Assembly (NCBI RefSeq): GCF_013139515.1
Contig: NZ_WTAR01000074.1
Coordinates: 1 to 39,555 of the forward strand
Origin: Lutibacter sp.
GTDB taxonomy: Bacteria > Bacteroidota > Bacteroidia > Flavobacteriales > Flavobacteriaceae
Direction of reading: 5' to 3'
Length of the DNA: 39,555 nucleotides
Shown: piece after piece, positions 8,324-16,429 of the stretch
How positions within the stretch are numbered: position 1 is the first letter of the stretch
Layout: every line of letters starts with the position of its first letter
Program-made: the position numbers and the translations under genes
Notes under the pieces: generated by a model
The model's input: the letters and a program-made list of their open reading frames with translations, nothing else
The model's database searches: none
What the model was told of the DNA's origin: nothing

Positions 8324-8570
8324 ATTTATTCCTATTTCTTTTAATAAAATTTAAAGAAGAGGCAGAAACAAAGTTCTTACTAACCATCTAACACTTAAAG
8401 CATTTTCGGACTGCTTTATTGAGTATGTGACTACAGTGTAACTACCTCTATTAAATTTCTTTTAAATTTTCATAAATTCTTACTAATTAATTTATTACTT
8501 ACTTTTTTTTAATTTTTATAACTTGTATCATTTAGGGATTGAAAATAATACTATATAAAAATCAGCTTAT
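8311..8570. repeat. Tandem unit B (260 bp) with conserved core 8346-8464
   Basis: The second copy of the tandem unit. In its closing helix AGGCAG (8360-8365) pairs with CTGCTT (8411-8416), and the A-to-G change relative to unit A turns an A-U pair into a G.U pair on the plus strand. A hairpin of the AAATCAGC/GTTGATTT type (8299-8323) marks the junction with unit A, and the same hairpin stands at the junction with marR (8559-8583). Preferential conservation of the core suggests that it is the functional part. Confidence 0.75.
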
Positions 8571-8583
8571 TTTGGGTTGATTT
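8559..8583 (-). terminator. Intrinsic terminator overlapping the marR stop codon
   Basis: The arms are AAATCAGC (8559-8566) and GTTGATTT (8576-8583), with a T-rich run after the stem on the minus strand. The stem begins within the marR stop codon (8582-8584). The stem is AT-rich with one mismatch, so strength is uncertain. Confidence 0.5.
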
Positions 8584-9028
8584 ATTTATTCCTAATTTTA
8601 TTCAATAATTTGTTAAGAGTTAAAATTTCCTTGTTATTTAAATTTGCAACTATATCATTTTCAAAATTTGAATGAATATCATCAATTTCATCTAACAACT
8701 TTAAACCTTCATCAGTAATTCTAATTTCTACCTTTCTCCTATTCTCTTCATTCTGAATTCTAGTAATTAATCCTTTTAACCTTAGCTTCTCTACTAAACG
8801 TGTAGTGTTACTATTTTTGCTTACCATTTGAGATTGCAATGTTAAAAGATCTGCCGGTTTACCTTTCAATACTCTTAAAGAACGTAATACTTGAAATTGT
8901 TGAATAGATAATGCATATTGTTTAAGATGATCTGAAAACTTTTCATTCATCCAGTTACCTGTGTGCAAAATATTTGCAATTGTTAAATCAGGTAAATTTA
9001 GCTCATCATTTTCATTATTTATATTCAA
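8582..9028 (-). CDS. MarR-family winged-helix transcriptional regulator
   Basis: A 148-residue protein with the MarR layout: N-terminal dimer helix, QYALSIQQFQVLRSLR (about 39-54), the recognition segment LTLQSQMVSKNSNTTRLVEKL, the wing LKGLITRIQNEENRRKVEIRIT (about 85-106), and a C-terminal dimer helix ending LNKLLNKIRNK. The start is a TTG at 9028-9026; no ATG or GTG is in frame until residue 27. MarR proteins usually repress themselves and a neighbouring gene in response to small molecules. A palindrome lies across its own promoter (9060-9088). No obvious partner gene is adjacent, so the ligand and other targets are unknown. Confidence 0.9.
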   Translation of the reverse strand: MNINNENDELNLPDLTIANILHTGNWMNEKFSDHLKQYALSIQQFQVLRSLRVLKGKPADLLTLQSQMVSKNSNTTRLVEKLRLKGLITRIQNEENRRKVEIRITDEGLKLLDEIDDIHSNFENDIVANLNNKEILTLNKLLNKIRNK

Positions 9029-9461
9029 CTTCGGGGGGACAACTATTTTCTATACTACTATTGTATATACATCAAAAGTATGTACAATTATTATAACCAA
9101 CAACTTTTTTGTTAAAAACTTTTACTTTATTCTTATTTAAAGATTAAAATAACTACTTAAAACATACTTTTTTTAATGAAAGAGTAAAAATAAAATTATT
9201 GAAAATACAAATTTAATCGCCTTATTCCCAGTTAATTACAATAAAACATTATACTATCAAATTTTTATATTTATATAGTTTTTAATTAAAAATAGTTGCT
9301 GCTTTAAAAATGAATTATTTATAAATTGAAGTTTCTAAATTGTTAATAACTCAGTTTTTTGTTAATAAGAAAGGCCAAAAAAGGTTATGGATTACAGATC
9401 TGAAGTTAAAAAAATCATTCCTTTAAGGTAGAAATACTCCTGAAAATCACTCTTAATTGTT
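9029..9461. other. Intergenic stretch between marR and ligA
   Basis: Beyond the marR promoter/operator (9060-9088) this is AT-rich sequence without a recognisable gene. A 14-codon frame at 9387-9431 (MDYRSEVKKIIPLR) was noted but has no supporting context. A G-run (9032-9037) stands just before the marR start. Confidence 0.5.
9060..9088 (-). promoter_or_regulatory. Palindromic operator overlapping the marR -7 box
   Basis: ATTGTATATAC (9060-9070) and GTATGTACAAT (9078-9088) are inverted repeats matching at 10 of 11 positions around a 7-bp centre. On the minus strand the centre contains TACTTTTG (9080-9073), a good match to the -7 consensus TAnnTTTG. The predicted transcript start is about 38 nt before the TTG start codon. 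A dimeric regulator bound here would block RNA polymerase, which fits autorepression by the MarR protein. Confidence 0.6.
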
Positions 9462-11471
<2,010 letters not shown>

Positions 11472-11559
11472 CTATAAATTTCTTTGCTAAAATAATCATA
11501 ATTATTTAACTTTATACATTATATGGATAATCCCTAAAGCCCTTGTTTTAGTCATGTTT

Positions 11560-11575
11560 TGTAACAAGCGTTACA
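11560..11575. promoter_or_regulatory. CRP/FNR-type palindrome upstream of sqr
   Basis: TGTAACAAGCGTTACA has perfect 6-bp arms (TGTAAC/GTTACA) around four bases. This spacing is that of CRP/FNR-superfamily sites; the GTAAC-N4-GTTAC form is, to my knowledge, associated with HcpR-like members. It lies about 115 bp before the sqr start. If TAACTTTA (11619-11626) is the -7 box, the site is centred near -64, the usual class I activator position. It lies between ligA and sqr, so either gene could be the target, but sqr fits better. Confidence 0.55.
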
Positions 11576-11618
11576 TAGCAACCTGATATTTATCATAAAG
11601 GTGAATATGTAACTTAAG

Positions 11619-11626
11619 TAACTTTA
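11619..11626 (+). promoter_or_regulatory. Possible -7 box for the sqr operon
   Basis: TAACTTTA matches TAnnTTTG at all but the last position and lies 63 bp before the sqr ATG. It is weak on its own and is listed because of its spacing from the palindrome at 11560-11575. Confidence 0.3.
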
Positions 11627-11689
11627 CACTATAATTAAAAGCTATTAAAAAGTGTTAATCAATCTAATAGTTAAATTAAATCACTCAAT

Positions 11690-12940
11690 ATGAAAAACTT
11701 ACTAATTTTAGGTGCTGGTACTTCAGGTACAATGATGGCTAATCATTTAAGAAGTAAACTTTATCTAAACAAATGGAATATAACAATTGTTGATCAATAT
11801 AAAACTCATTATTACCAACCTGGGTTTTTATTTTTACCATTTGACACCTATACTGAAAATCAAGTAAAAAAAGTAGGTGAAAAGTTTATACCAATGGGTG
11901 TAAATTATATTCAAAAGAAAATTGAAAAAATACTTCCTAAAGAAAATAAAGTAGTTTTAGAAGATGAAACTTTAAACTATGATGTATTAATAATTGCTAC
12001 TGGTTCTAAAATTGCTCCTGAAGAAACTGAAGGATTGGTAGGACCACTTTGGAAAAAAGATATTTTTGATTTTTACACTTATGAAGGTTCTTTAGCTTTA
12101 CGTAACAAATTAAGAACTTGGGAAGGTGGTAAATTAGTAGTTCACATAACTGAAATGCCAATTAAATGTCCTGTTGCTCCTTTAGAGTTTGCTTTTTTAG
12201 CTGACTCATATTTCCGCAAAAAAGGCATGAGAGATAAAGTTGATATTACTTATGTAACTCCACTTACGGGAGCTTTTACAAAACCAACTTGCTCTACAGC
12301 ACTTGCATATCTTTTAAAAGAAAAAGATATACATCTGCAATCTGATTTTGCTATTGAACATGTTGATAATGATACTAAAGAAATTGTGGATTATGAAGAT
12401 AGAAGAATTCCTTTTGATTTATTAGTAACTATTCCAACAAATATGGGTGATGAAGTTATTGAAAGATCTGGTTTAGGAGACGACTTAAATTTTATTCCAA
12501 CAGATCATAATACACTTCAATCAAAAGCACATGAAAATATTTTTGTTATTGGTGATGCAACTAATGTACCAGCTTCAAAAGCTGGTTCAGTAGCACATTT
12601 TCAAGCTGAAACATTAACCGATAATATTCTTTTATACATAGATGGCTACCCACTTAAAAAAGAATTTGATGGTCACGCAAACTGTTTTATTGAAACTGGG
12701 AATAACAAAGCATTACTAATTGATTTTAACTATGTTACAGAACCTGTACACGGTAAATTTCCATTCGCTAAAATTGGCCCACTCCAATTATTAAAAGAAA
12801 GTGTTTTTAATCATTGGGGGAAATTAGCATTTAGATGGATTTACTGGAATATGCTATTAAAAGGAATTGCTATACCTTTTGTCTCAAGAAACATGAGCTT
12901 TAAAGGAAAAGTGTTTGATATTAAACCAGATGAAAAATAA
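11690..12940 (+). CDS. sqr: Sulfide:quinone oxidoreductase-like FAD enzyme
   Basis: A 416-residue flavoprotein of the SQR family, which oxidises sulfide to zero-valent sulfur or polysulfide and passes electrons to the membrane quinone pool. The FAD-binding GxGxxG is ILGAGTSG (6-13). IIATGSKIAPEETEG (101-115) and NIFVIGDATNVPASKAGSVAHF (283-304) are the other flavin contacts. There are only three cysteines, Cys160 (in IKCPVAPLEF), Cys201 and Cys332 (in HANCFIETG); Cys160 and Cys332 sit where SQRs carry the redox pair bridging sulfur. A C-terminal amphipathic region (LAFRWIYWNMLLKGI) would serve as membrane anchor. It heads a three-gene sulfur operon. A related FAD enzyme is possible but less likely. 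Confidence 0.85.
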   Translation: MKNLLILGAGTSGTMMANHLRSKLYLNKWNITIVDQYKTHYYQPGFLFLPFDTYTENQVKKVGEKFIPMGVNYIQKKIEKILPKENKVVLEDETLNYDVLIIATGSKIAPEETEGLVGPLWKKDIFDFYTYEGSLALRNKLRTWEGGKLVVHITEMPIKCPVAPLEFAFLADSYFRKKGMRDKVDITYVTPLTGAFTKPTCSTALAYLLKEKDIHLQSDFAIEHVDNDTKEIVDYEDRRIPFDLLVTIPTNMGDEVIERSGLGDDLNFIPTDHNTLQSKAHENIFVIGDATNVPASKAGSVAHFQAETLTDNILLYIDGYPLKKEFDGHANCFIETGNNKALLIDFNYVTEPVHGKFPFAKIGPLQLLKESVFNHWGKLAFRWIYWNMLLKGIAIPFVSRNMSFKGKVFDIKPDEK

Positions 12941-12968
12941 TAACTAATTATATAAAACCACAAATATT

Positions 12969-13280
12969 ATGTCAGTAAAAACAATCGCAGGAGTTGCAGT
13001 TAATATTTCTGAAGAAGGATATTTAGAAGATATGTCTCAATGGAACGAAGAAATTGCAAATGAAATTGCAAAAGAAATAGGTATAGAATTAACACCAAAA
13101 CACTTTGAAGTTCTTAATTATTTACGTGATAAAACAGCCGCAAAAGAATCTTTAACAATTAGAGGCGTAGGAAAATCAGGTATTGTAACTATTAAAGAAT
13201 TGTACGGATTATTTCCAAAAGGACCTCTAAAATTTTCTTCTAAAATTGCAGGAATTCCTAAACCAACTAGTTGTATCTAA
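12969..13280 (+). CDS. TusE/DsrC-family sulfur carrier with a single C-terminal cysteine
   Basis: A 103-residue protein of the DsrC/TusE superfamily, recognised by SEEGYLEDMSQWNEEIANEIA (14-34), LTPKHFEVLNYLRD (41-54) and the C-terminal swinging arm GPLKFSSKIAGIPKPTSCI. The penultimate Cys102 (CysA) is present. The second cysteine of dissimilatory DsrC, ten residues earlier, is absent (the region reads SSK). It therefore resembles TusE or regulatory DsrC homologues rather than the DsrAB partner. DsrC-family proteins carry a persulfide or trisulfide. Its place between sqr and dsrE2 suggests that it accepts sulfane sulfur from sulfide oxidation. That is inference; no dsrAB is in view. Confidence 0.88.
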   Translation: MSVKTIAGVAVNISEEGYLEDMSQWNEEIANEIAKEIGIELTPKHFEVLNYLRDKTAAKESLTIRGVGKSGIVTIKELYGLFPKGPLKFSSKIAGIPKPTSCI

Positions 13281-13324
13281 ATTTACTTTAGAGCTATTAT
13301 TTATAAAAAACTAAAATTAAAACA

Positions 13325-13825
13325 ATGAGTACAGAAAAAAAACCTTTAGAAAAAGTTTGCTTAATATGTGCCAAAGGAAGCTTAGAAGATGTATATGCCA
13401 GTTTAGTTATGGCTAATGGAGCTGTAATGGAAGGCATTGAAACCAAAGTATTTTTCACATTTTTTGGATTGGATGGAATTACAAAAAAAGCAATGAATCA
13501 CTTACACACAGCAACTACAGGAAACCCTGCAATGCGTATGCCTGGCGGATTACCTTTCCCTACAATGCTTGGTGGATTACCTGGTGTAGAATCTGCAGTT
13601 TCTGGAATGATGAGAAAGCAAATGGAAGCTTTAGATATGCCTCCAGTTGATGAATTTTTAGAAATGATTACAGCAGGTGGCGGAGAAATTTTCGCTTGTA
13701 AGTTAGCTGTTGATATGTTTAAATTAAAAAAAGAAGATTTATCAGATGAAGTTTCTGAAATTATTACCATAGGTGAATTTTATGAAATGTGTGATGGAGA
13801 CAGAACACAAATTATATTTACTTAA
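13325..13825 (+). CDS. DsrE2-like sulfurtransferase (DsrE/F/H superfamily)
   Basis: A 166-residue protein of the DsrE/DsrF/DrsH-like family. The N-terminal strand-loop KVCLICAKGSLEDVYASLVMA (10-30) is followed by FFTFFGLDGITKKAM (43-57), a Gly/Pro-rich insertion MRMPGGLPFPTMLGGLPGVE (70-89) typical of the DsrE2 type, and AGGGEIFACKLAVDMF with Cys125 in the position expected for the sulfur-carrying cysteine. Other cysteines are Cys12, Cys15 and Cys156. DsrE2 proteins are thought to relay sulfane sulfur among TusA, rhodanese and DsrC-type carriers. It is the last gene of the sqr operon and is followed by a strong terminator. No tusA or rhodanese gene is adjacent. Confidence 0.85.
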   Translation: MSTEKKPLEKVCLICAKGSLEDVYASLVMANGAVMEGIETKVFFTFFGLDGITKKAMNHLHTATTGNPAMRMPGGLPFPTMLGGLPGVESAVSGMMRKQMEALDMPPVDEFLEMITAGGGEIFACKLAVDMFKLKKEDLSDEVSEIITIGEFYEMCDGDRTQIIFT

Positions 13826-13844
13826 TTAACAAATCATTAAAAAG

Positions 13845-13881
13845 AAAAAAGCCAAATCAATTTATTGATTTGGCTTTTTTC
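13845..13881. terminator. Bidirectional intrinsic terminator between dsrE2 and the EamA gene
   Basis: GCCAAATCAAT and ATTGATTTGGC form a near-perfect hairpin, flanked by six A on one side and six T on the other (13845-13880). It can therefore end transcripts from both the sqr operon and the convergent EamA gene. Confidence 0.9.
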
Positions 13882-13898
13882 TTTCAAAATATTTCATA

Positions 13899-14807
13899 TT
13901 AATGTTTATGTATTTTTTGATGTTTAATTTTTCCTAAAGCAATTAACAACAACCCAAAAATAGTAATCAAACCTCCAATTAATGCAATTGTGGGTGGAAA
14001 TTGGTTAAAATAAAGATAAGAGCCTAACAATACAAAAAGTCCTTTTGTACTAGCTATTATAGCTTTTCTAGACAATGGAATGTATTGAAGAGCCAAATAA
14101 CCCGTTACAACTGTTAAAAATGGCCCTAAAAGTGACCCTATAAAAATATTTTTCATAGCACTCGAAGGAATTGTTAAAGATTCATGTGTATATTTTAATG
14201 CTAGTATTGAAAAAACTAATAAAAATAGACTTCTGCTTATTGTTAATATTATTGGGTGAATTTTTTTAATGTATTTCTTAACAATCACCGCATTTATAGC
14301 TGATAGTAAACTAAAGTATAGTACATATTGTGCACCATCAATAAACATATCATTAATTCCCGATTCACCCTTGTAACTAATCACAACAGCTCCTGAAACA
14401 GCGAACACCATACCAAACATTTCTGTATAATTAAATCGTTCTTTAAGCACAATAAAACTTAAACTAATTATAAAAACAGGTGAAATATTACCAATAAAAG
14501 AAACAATAGTTGGGTTTGAAACAGTATAAATAGACTTAAAGAAAAAATATGTGCCTACAACTTCTATGGTTCCTAAAACAACTAAAACTATATAACATTT
14601 AGAATTAAGTGTTTTTAAAATTTTAAAAGACTTATGATACCAAGCGTATAGCAATATCCATAATAATCCAAACGTAAACCAATAAACACCAAATTGAGGT
14701 AAACTAACTTCATTTAAGGCTGCTTTGCTAAAAATAAAAACATTAGAAACAGCAATTACAGATACTAATGCCAATAAAAACCCTTTGACAGAATTTGTTA
14801 TCTTCAT
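13899..14807 (-). CDS. EamA/DMT-family transporter
   Basis: A 302-residue membrane protein with about ten hydrophobic helices arranged as two EamA repeats. The first includes PQFGVYWFTFGLLWILLYAW and SIYTVSNPTIVSFIGNISPVF; the second includes ISRSLFLLVFSILALKY, YLALQYIPLSRKAIIASTKG and the closing GGLITIFGLLLIALG. The loop FIVLKERFNYTEMFGMVFAVSG is the family's typical conserved segment. Members export or import metabolites such as amino acids or nucleotides; the substrate is unknown. It is a single gene, convergent with the sulfur operon and downstream of gap with a 56-bp gap. Confidence 0.88.
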   Translation of the reverse strand: MKITNSVKGFLLALVSVIAVSNVFIFSKAALNEVSLPQFGVYWFTFGLLWILLYAWYHKSFKILKTLNSKCYIVLVVLGTIEVVGTYFFFKSIYTVSNPTIVSFIGNISPVFIISLSFIVLKERFNYTEMFGMVFAVSGAVVISYKGESGINDMFIDGAQYVLYFSLLSAINAVIVKKYIKKIHPIILTISRSLFLLVFSILALKYTHESLTIPSSAMKNIFIGSLLGPFLTVVTGYLALQYIPLSRKAIIASTKGLFVLLGSYLYFNQFPPTIALIGGLITIFGLLLIALGKIKHQKIHKH

Positions 14808-14863
14808 ACATCAAAGGTAATTTTATTAACTATCAAAGAAAGCAACTTTTGTTGCGACAACTA

Positions 14864-16309
14864 CTAATAATAAGCAAATTTTCTTACTTGTGAAATATAC
14901 TTTGCCAATCTAATTACCTGGTGAGCGTAACCATATTCATTATCGTACCAAACATAGAGTACCACATTTTTCCCATCACTATTAGCTATTGTTGCATTAC
15001 TATCAAAAATTGCAGGCGCTGAAGCTCCCACGATATCAGAAGAAACTAACTCATTACTTAAAGAATATCTTATTTGTTCAACCAAATCTCCTTCTAAACA
15101 ATATTTTTTTATTGTTGTATTTATTGTTTCTTTACTTGCAGCATTTTCTAAGCGTAAATTTAAAATTGCTAAAGAACCATTTGGTACAGGCACACGAATT
15201 GCACTTGAAGTTAATTTGCCTTCAAAAACTGGTAATGCCTTAGAAACTGCTTTTCCTGCTCCTGTTTCTGTAATTACCATATTTAGAGCTGCAGCTCTTC
15301 CTCTTCTATATTTTTTATGCATATTATCAACTAAATTTTGATCGTTAGTGTATGCATGGATAGTTTCTAAATGTCCATTAATTACTCCAAAATTATCTTC
15401 AATAACTTTTAAAACTGGTGTAATTGCATTTGTTGTACAAGAAGCTGCTGAAAAAATAGCAACTTTATTTGGGTCATAATCTGTATGATTTACTCCAAAA
15501 ACAATATTTGGAACACCTTTTCCTGGCGCTGTTAACAATACTTTTGAAATTCCTTTCCCCTTTAAATGTCTTCCTAATGAAACTTCATCTCTAAAGGCTC
15601 CTGTATTATCAATCACTAATGCGTCAGAAATTCCGTATGCTGTGTAATCTATAGCTTCTGGTTCATTTGCTGAAATCACATGAACAGTTGTTCCATTAAT
15701 AATCAAAGCCTTTTTATCAATATCAGCACTAACTGTTCCATGAAAATCTCCATGAACAGAATCGTTTCTTAGCAATGAAGCTCTTTTTTCTAAAACTGAA
15801 GCTGTTATTTCTCCACGCGTAACAATTGCCCTTAAACGCATAAGGTTTCCCTTACCTGTAAGTACCATTAGTTCACGTGCCAATAAACGACCAATACGGC
15901 CAAAGCCATAAAGTACCACATCTTTTGGTGTAGTTTCATTAGAATTTTTATCAACTTTTAATTTATCTTCAACAAATTCTTTTACAAAATTATGGGTATC
16001 ATCTAAATGATATTCAAACACTAATTTCCCAATATCAATTTTTGATGGAGGTAAATTCAATTTTTTAATTTCTCTTGAGATTTCAACAGCGTCAAAAATT
16101 GAAATTGGTTTTTCAACAAAATCACTAGCGTATTCAATTAAATTTAGTATTTCGCTAACATTTTTATCTAATAATTGATTTCTAAATAAAATCAATTCTA
16201 CAGTATTATCATACCATAAATCACTAATAATTCTAATAAGTTCTACTGTTGCTCTTCTACGCTTAGCTTGAAAAGCAAGTTCTTTTTCGTAAAGTTCGTT
16301 AAATGACAT
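14864..16309 (-). CDS. gap: Glyceraldehyde-3-phosphate dehydrogenase with N-terminal extension
   Basis: A 481-residue protein from the ATG at 16309, with SFNELYEKELAFQAKRRRA as its start. The frame is open for 19 more codons, but they look unlike the family and run into the upstream regulatory region. About 128 helical residues precede a full GAPDH domain with the Rossmann motif LYGFGRIGRLLAREL (133-147), catalytic SAASCTTNAITP (Cys291), His318 in IHAYTNDQ, and WYDNEYGYAHQV at the C-terminus. It oxidises glyceraldehyde-3-phosphate to 1,3-bisphosphoglycerate, reversibly. The end of the second strand reads AIVTRG instead of the usual Asp-bearing form, which hints at NADP use or a gluconeogenic role; this is inference. 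Similar long forms are known in Bacteroidota. Confidence 0.92.
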   Translation of the reverse strand: MSFNELYEKELAFQAKRRRATVELIRIISDLWYDNTVELILFRNQLLDKNVSEILNLIEYASDFVEKPISIFDAVEISREIKKLNLPPSKIDIGKLVFEYHLDDTHNFVKEFVEDKLKVDKNSNETTPKDVVLYGFGRIGRLLARELMVLTGKGNLMRLRAIVTRGEITASVLEKRASLLRNDSVHGDFHGTVSADIDKKALIINGTTVHVISANEPEAIDYTAYGISDALVIDNTGAFRDEVSLGRHLKGKGISKVLLTAPGKGVPNIVFGVNHTDYDPNKVAIFSAASCTTNAITPVLKVIEDNFGVINGHLETIHAYTNDQNLVDNMHKKYRRGRAAALNMVITETGAGKAVSKALPVFEGKLTSSAIRVPVPNGSLAILNLRLENAASKETINTTIKKYCLEGDLVEQIRYSLSNELVSSDIVGASAPAIFDSNATIANSDGKNVVLYVWYDNEYGYAHQVIRLAKYISQVRKFAYY

Positions 16310-16353
16310 TTTAGAGTTTATTGTTAAATATTTTTGTAAAAATACCCATTTCA

Positions 16354-16366
16354 AACGTTTTCGCAA
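16354..16366. promoter_or_regulatory. 13-bp motif upstream of gap, shared with the icd promoter
   Basis: AACGTTTTCGCAA stands 45 bp before the gap start and recurs exactly at 30379-30391 before icd. Read toward gap it is TTGCGAAAACGTT, whose TTG lies 19 bp before TATTTTTA (16344-16337), a possible -7 box. The GCGAAAACGTT shape resembles half-sites of LacI-family operators. Confidence 0.4.
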
Positions 16367-16381
16367 CTTTTTTTGAAATAA

Positions 16382-16410
16382 AAAAACCTTTCAAAATTTG
16401 AAAGGTTTTT
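16382..16410 (-). terminator. Intrinsic terminator after the Do-type protease gene
   Basis: AAAAACCTTTCAAA (16382-16395) pairs with TTTGAAAGGTTTTT (16397-16410). On the minus strand the stem is followed by seven T. It separates the protease transcript from gap. Confidence 0.85.
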
Positions 16411-16429
16411 AAAAATATTGTTTAAAAAT

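Larger units (their letters stand above)
7767..8581. other. 815-bp non-coding stretch of structured and tandem repeats
   Basis: No convincing gene lies between the CAP-domain gene and marR. The stretch holds element 3 (7784-7875), a perfect 7-bp hairpin CTGTTAA-TGAGT-TTAACAG (7981-7999), and two tandem units of 265 and 260 bp (8046-8310, 8311-8570). The part 7876-8045 is otherwise unremarkable apart from CGACTGTTTAAAAT near 7941, which resembles the 3' edge of the hairpin elements. Confidence 0.6.

Noticed and set aside
8057-8387. Duplicated 21-codon frames (MVSKNFVSASSLNF...) on the minus strand in units A and B as small protein genes
   Set aside because: No ribosome-binding site or good start context was seen. 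The last residues differ by non-synonymous changes, and the conserved core extends well outside the frame, so RNA or DNA constraint explains the conservation better.
6916-8570. CRISPR array or integron attC sites
   Set aside because: The repeats are few, long, diverged and irregularly spaced, with no uniform spacers, no cas genes and no integrase. The arms lack the attC core pattern (GTTRRRY/RYYYAAC).
6916-8570. Retron or diversity-generating element
   Set aside because: No reverse transcriptase gene occurs anywhere in the window.
16310-16366. Upstream start adding 19 residues to GAPDH
   Set aside because: The added residues overlap the promoter-like region and the shared 13-bp motif, and the family start SFNELYEKEL follows the ATG at 16309.
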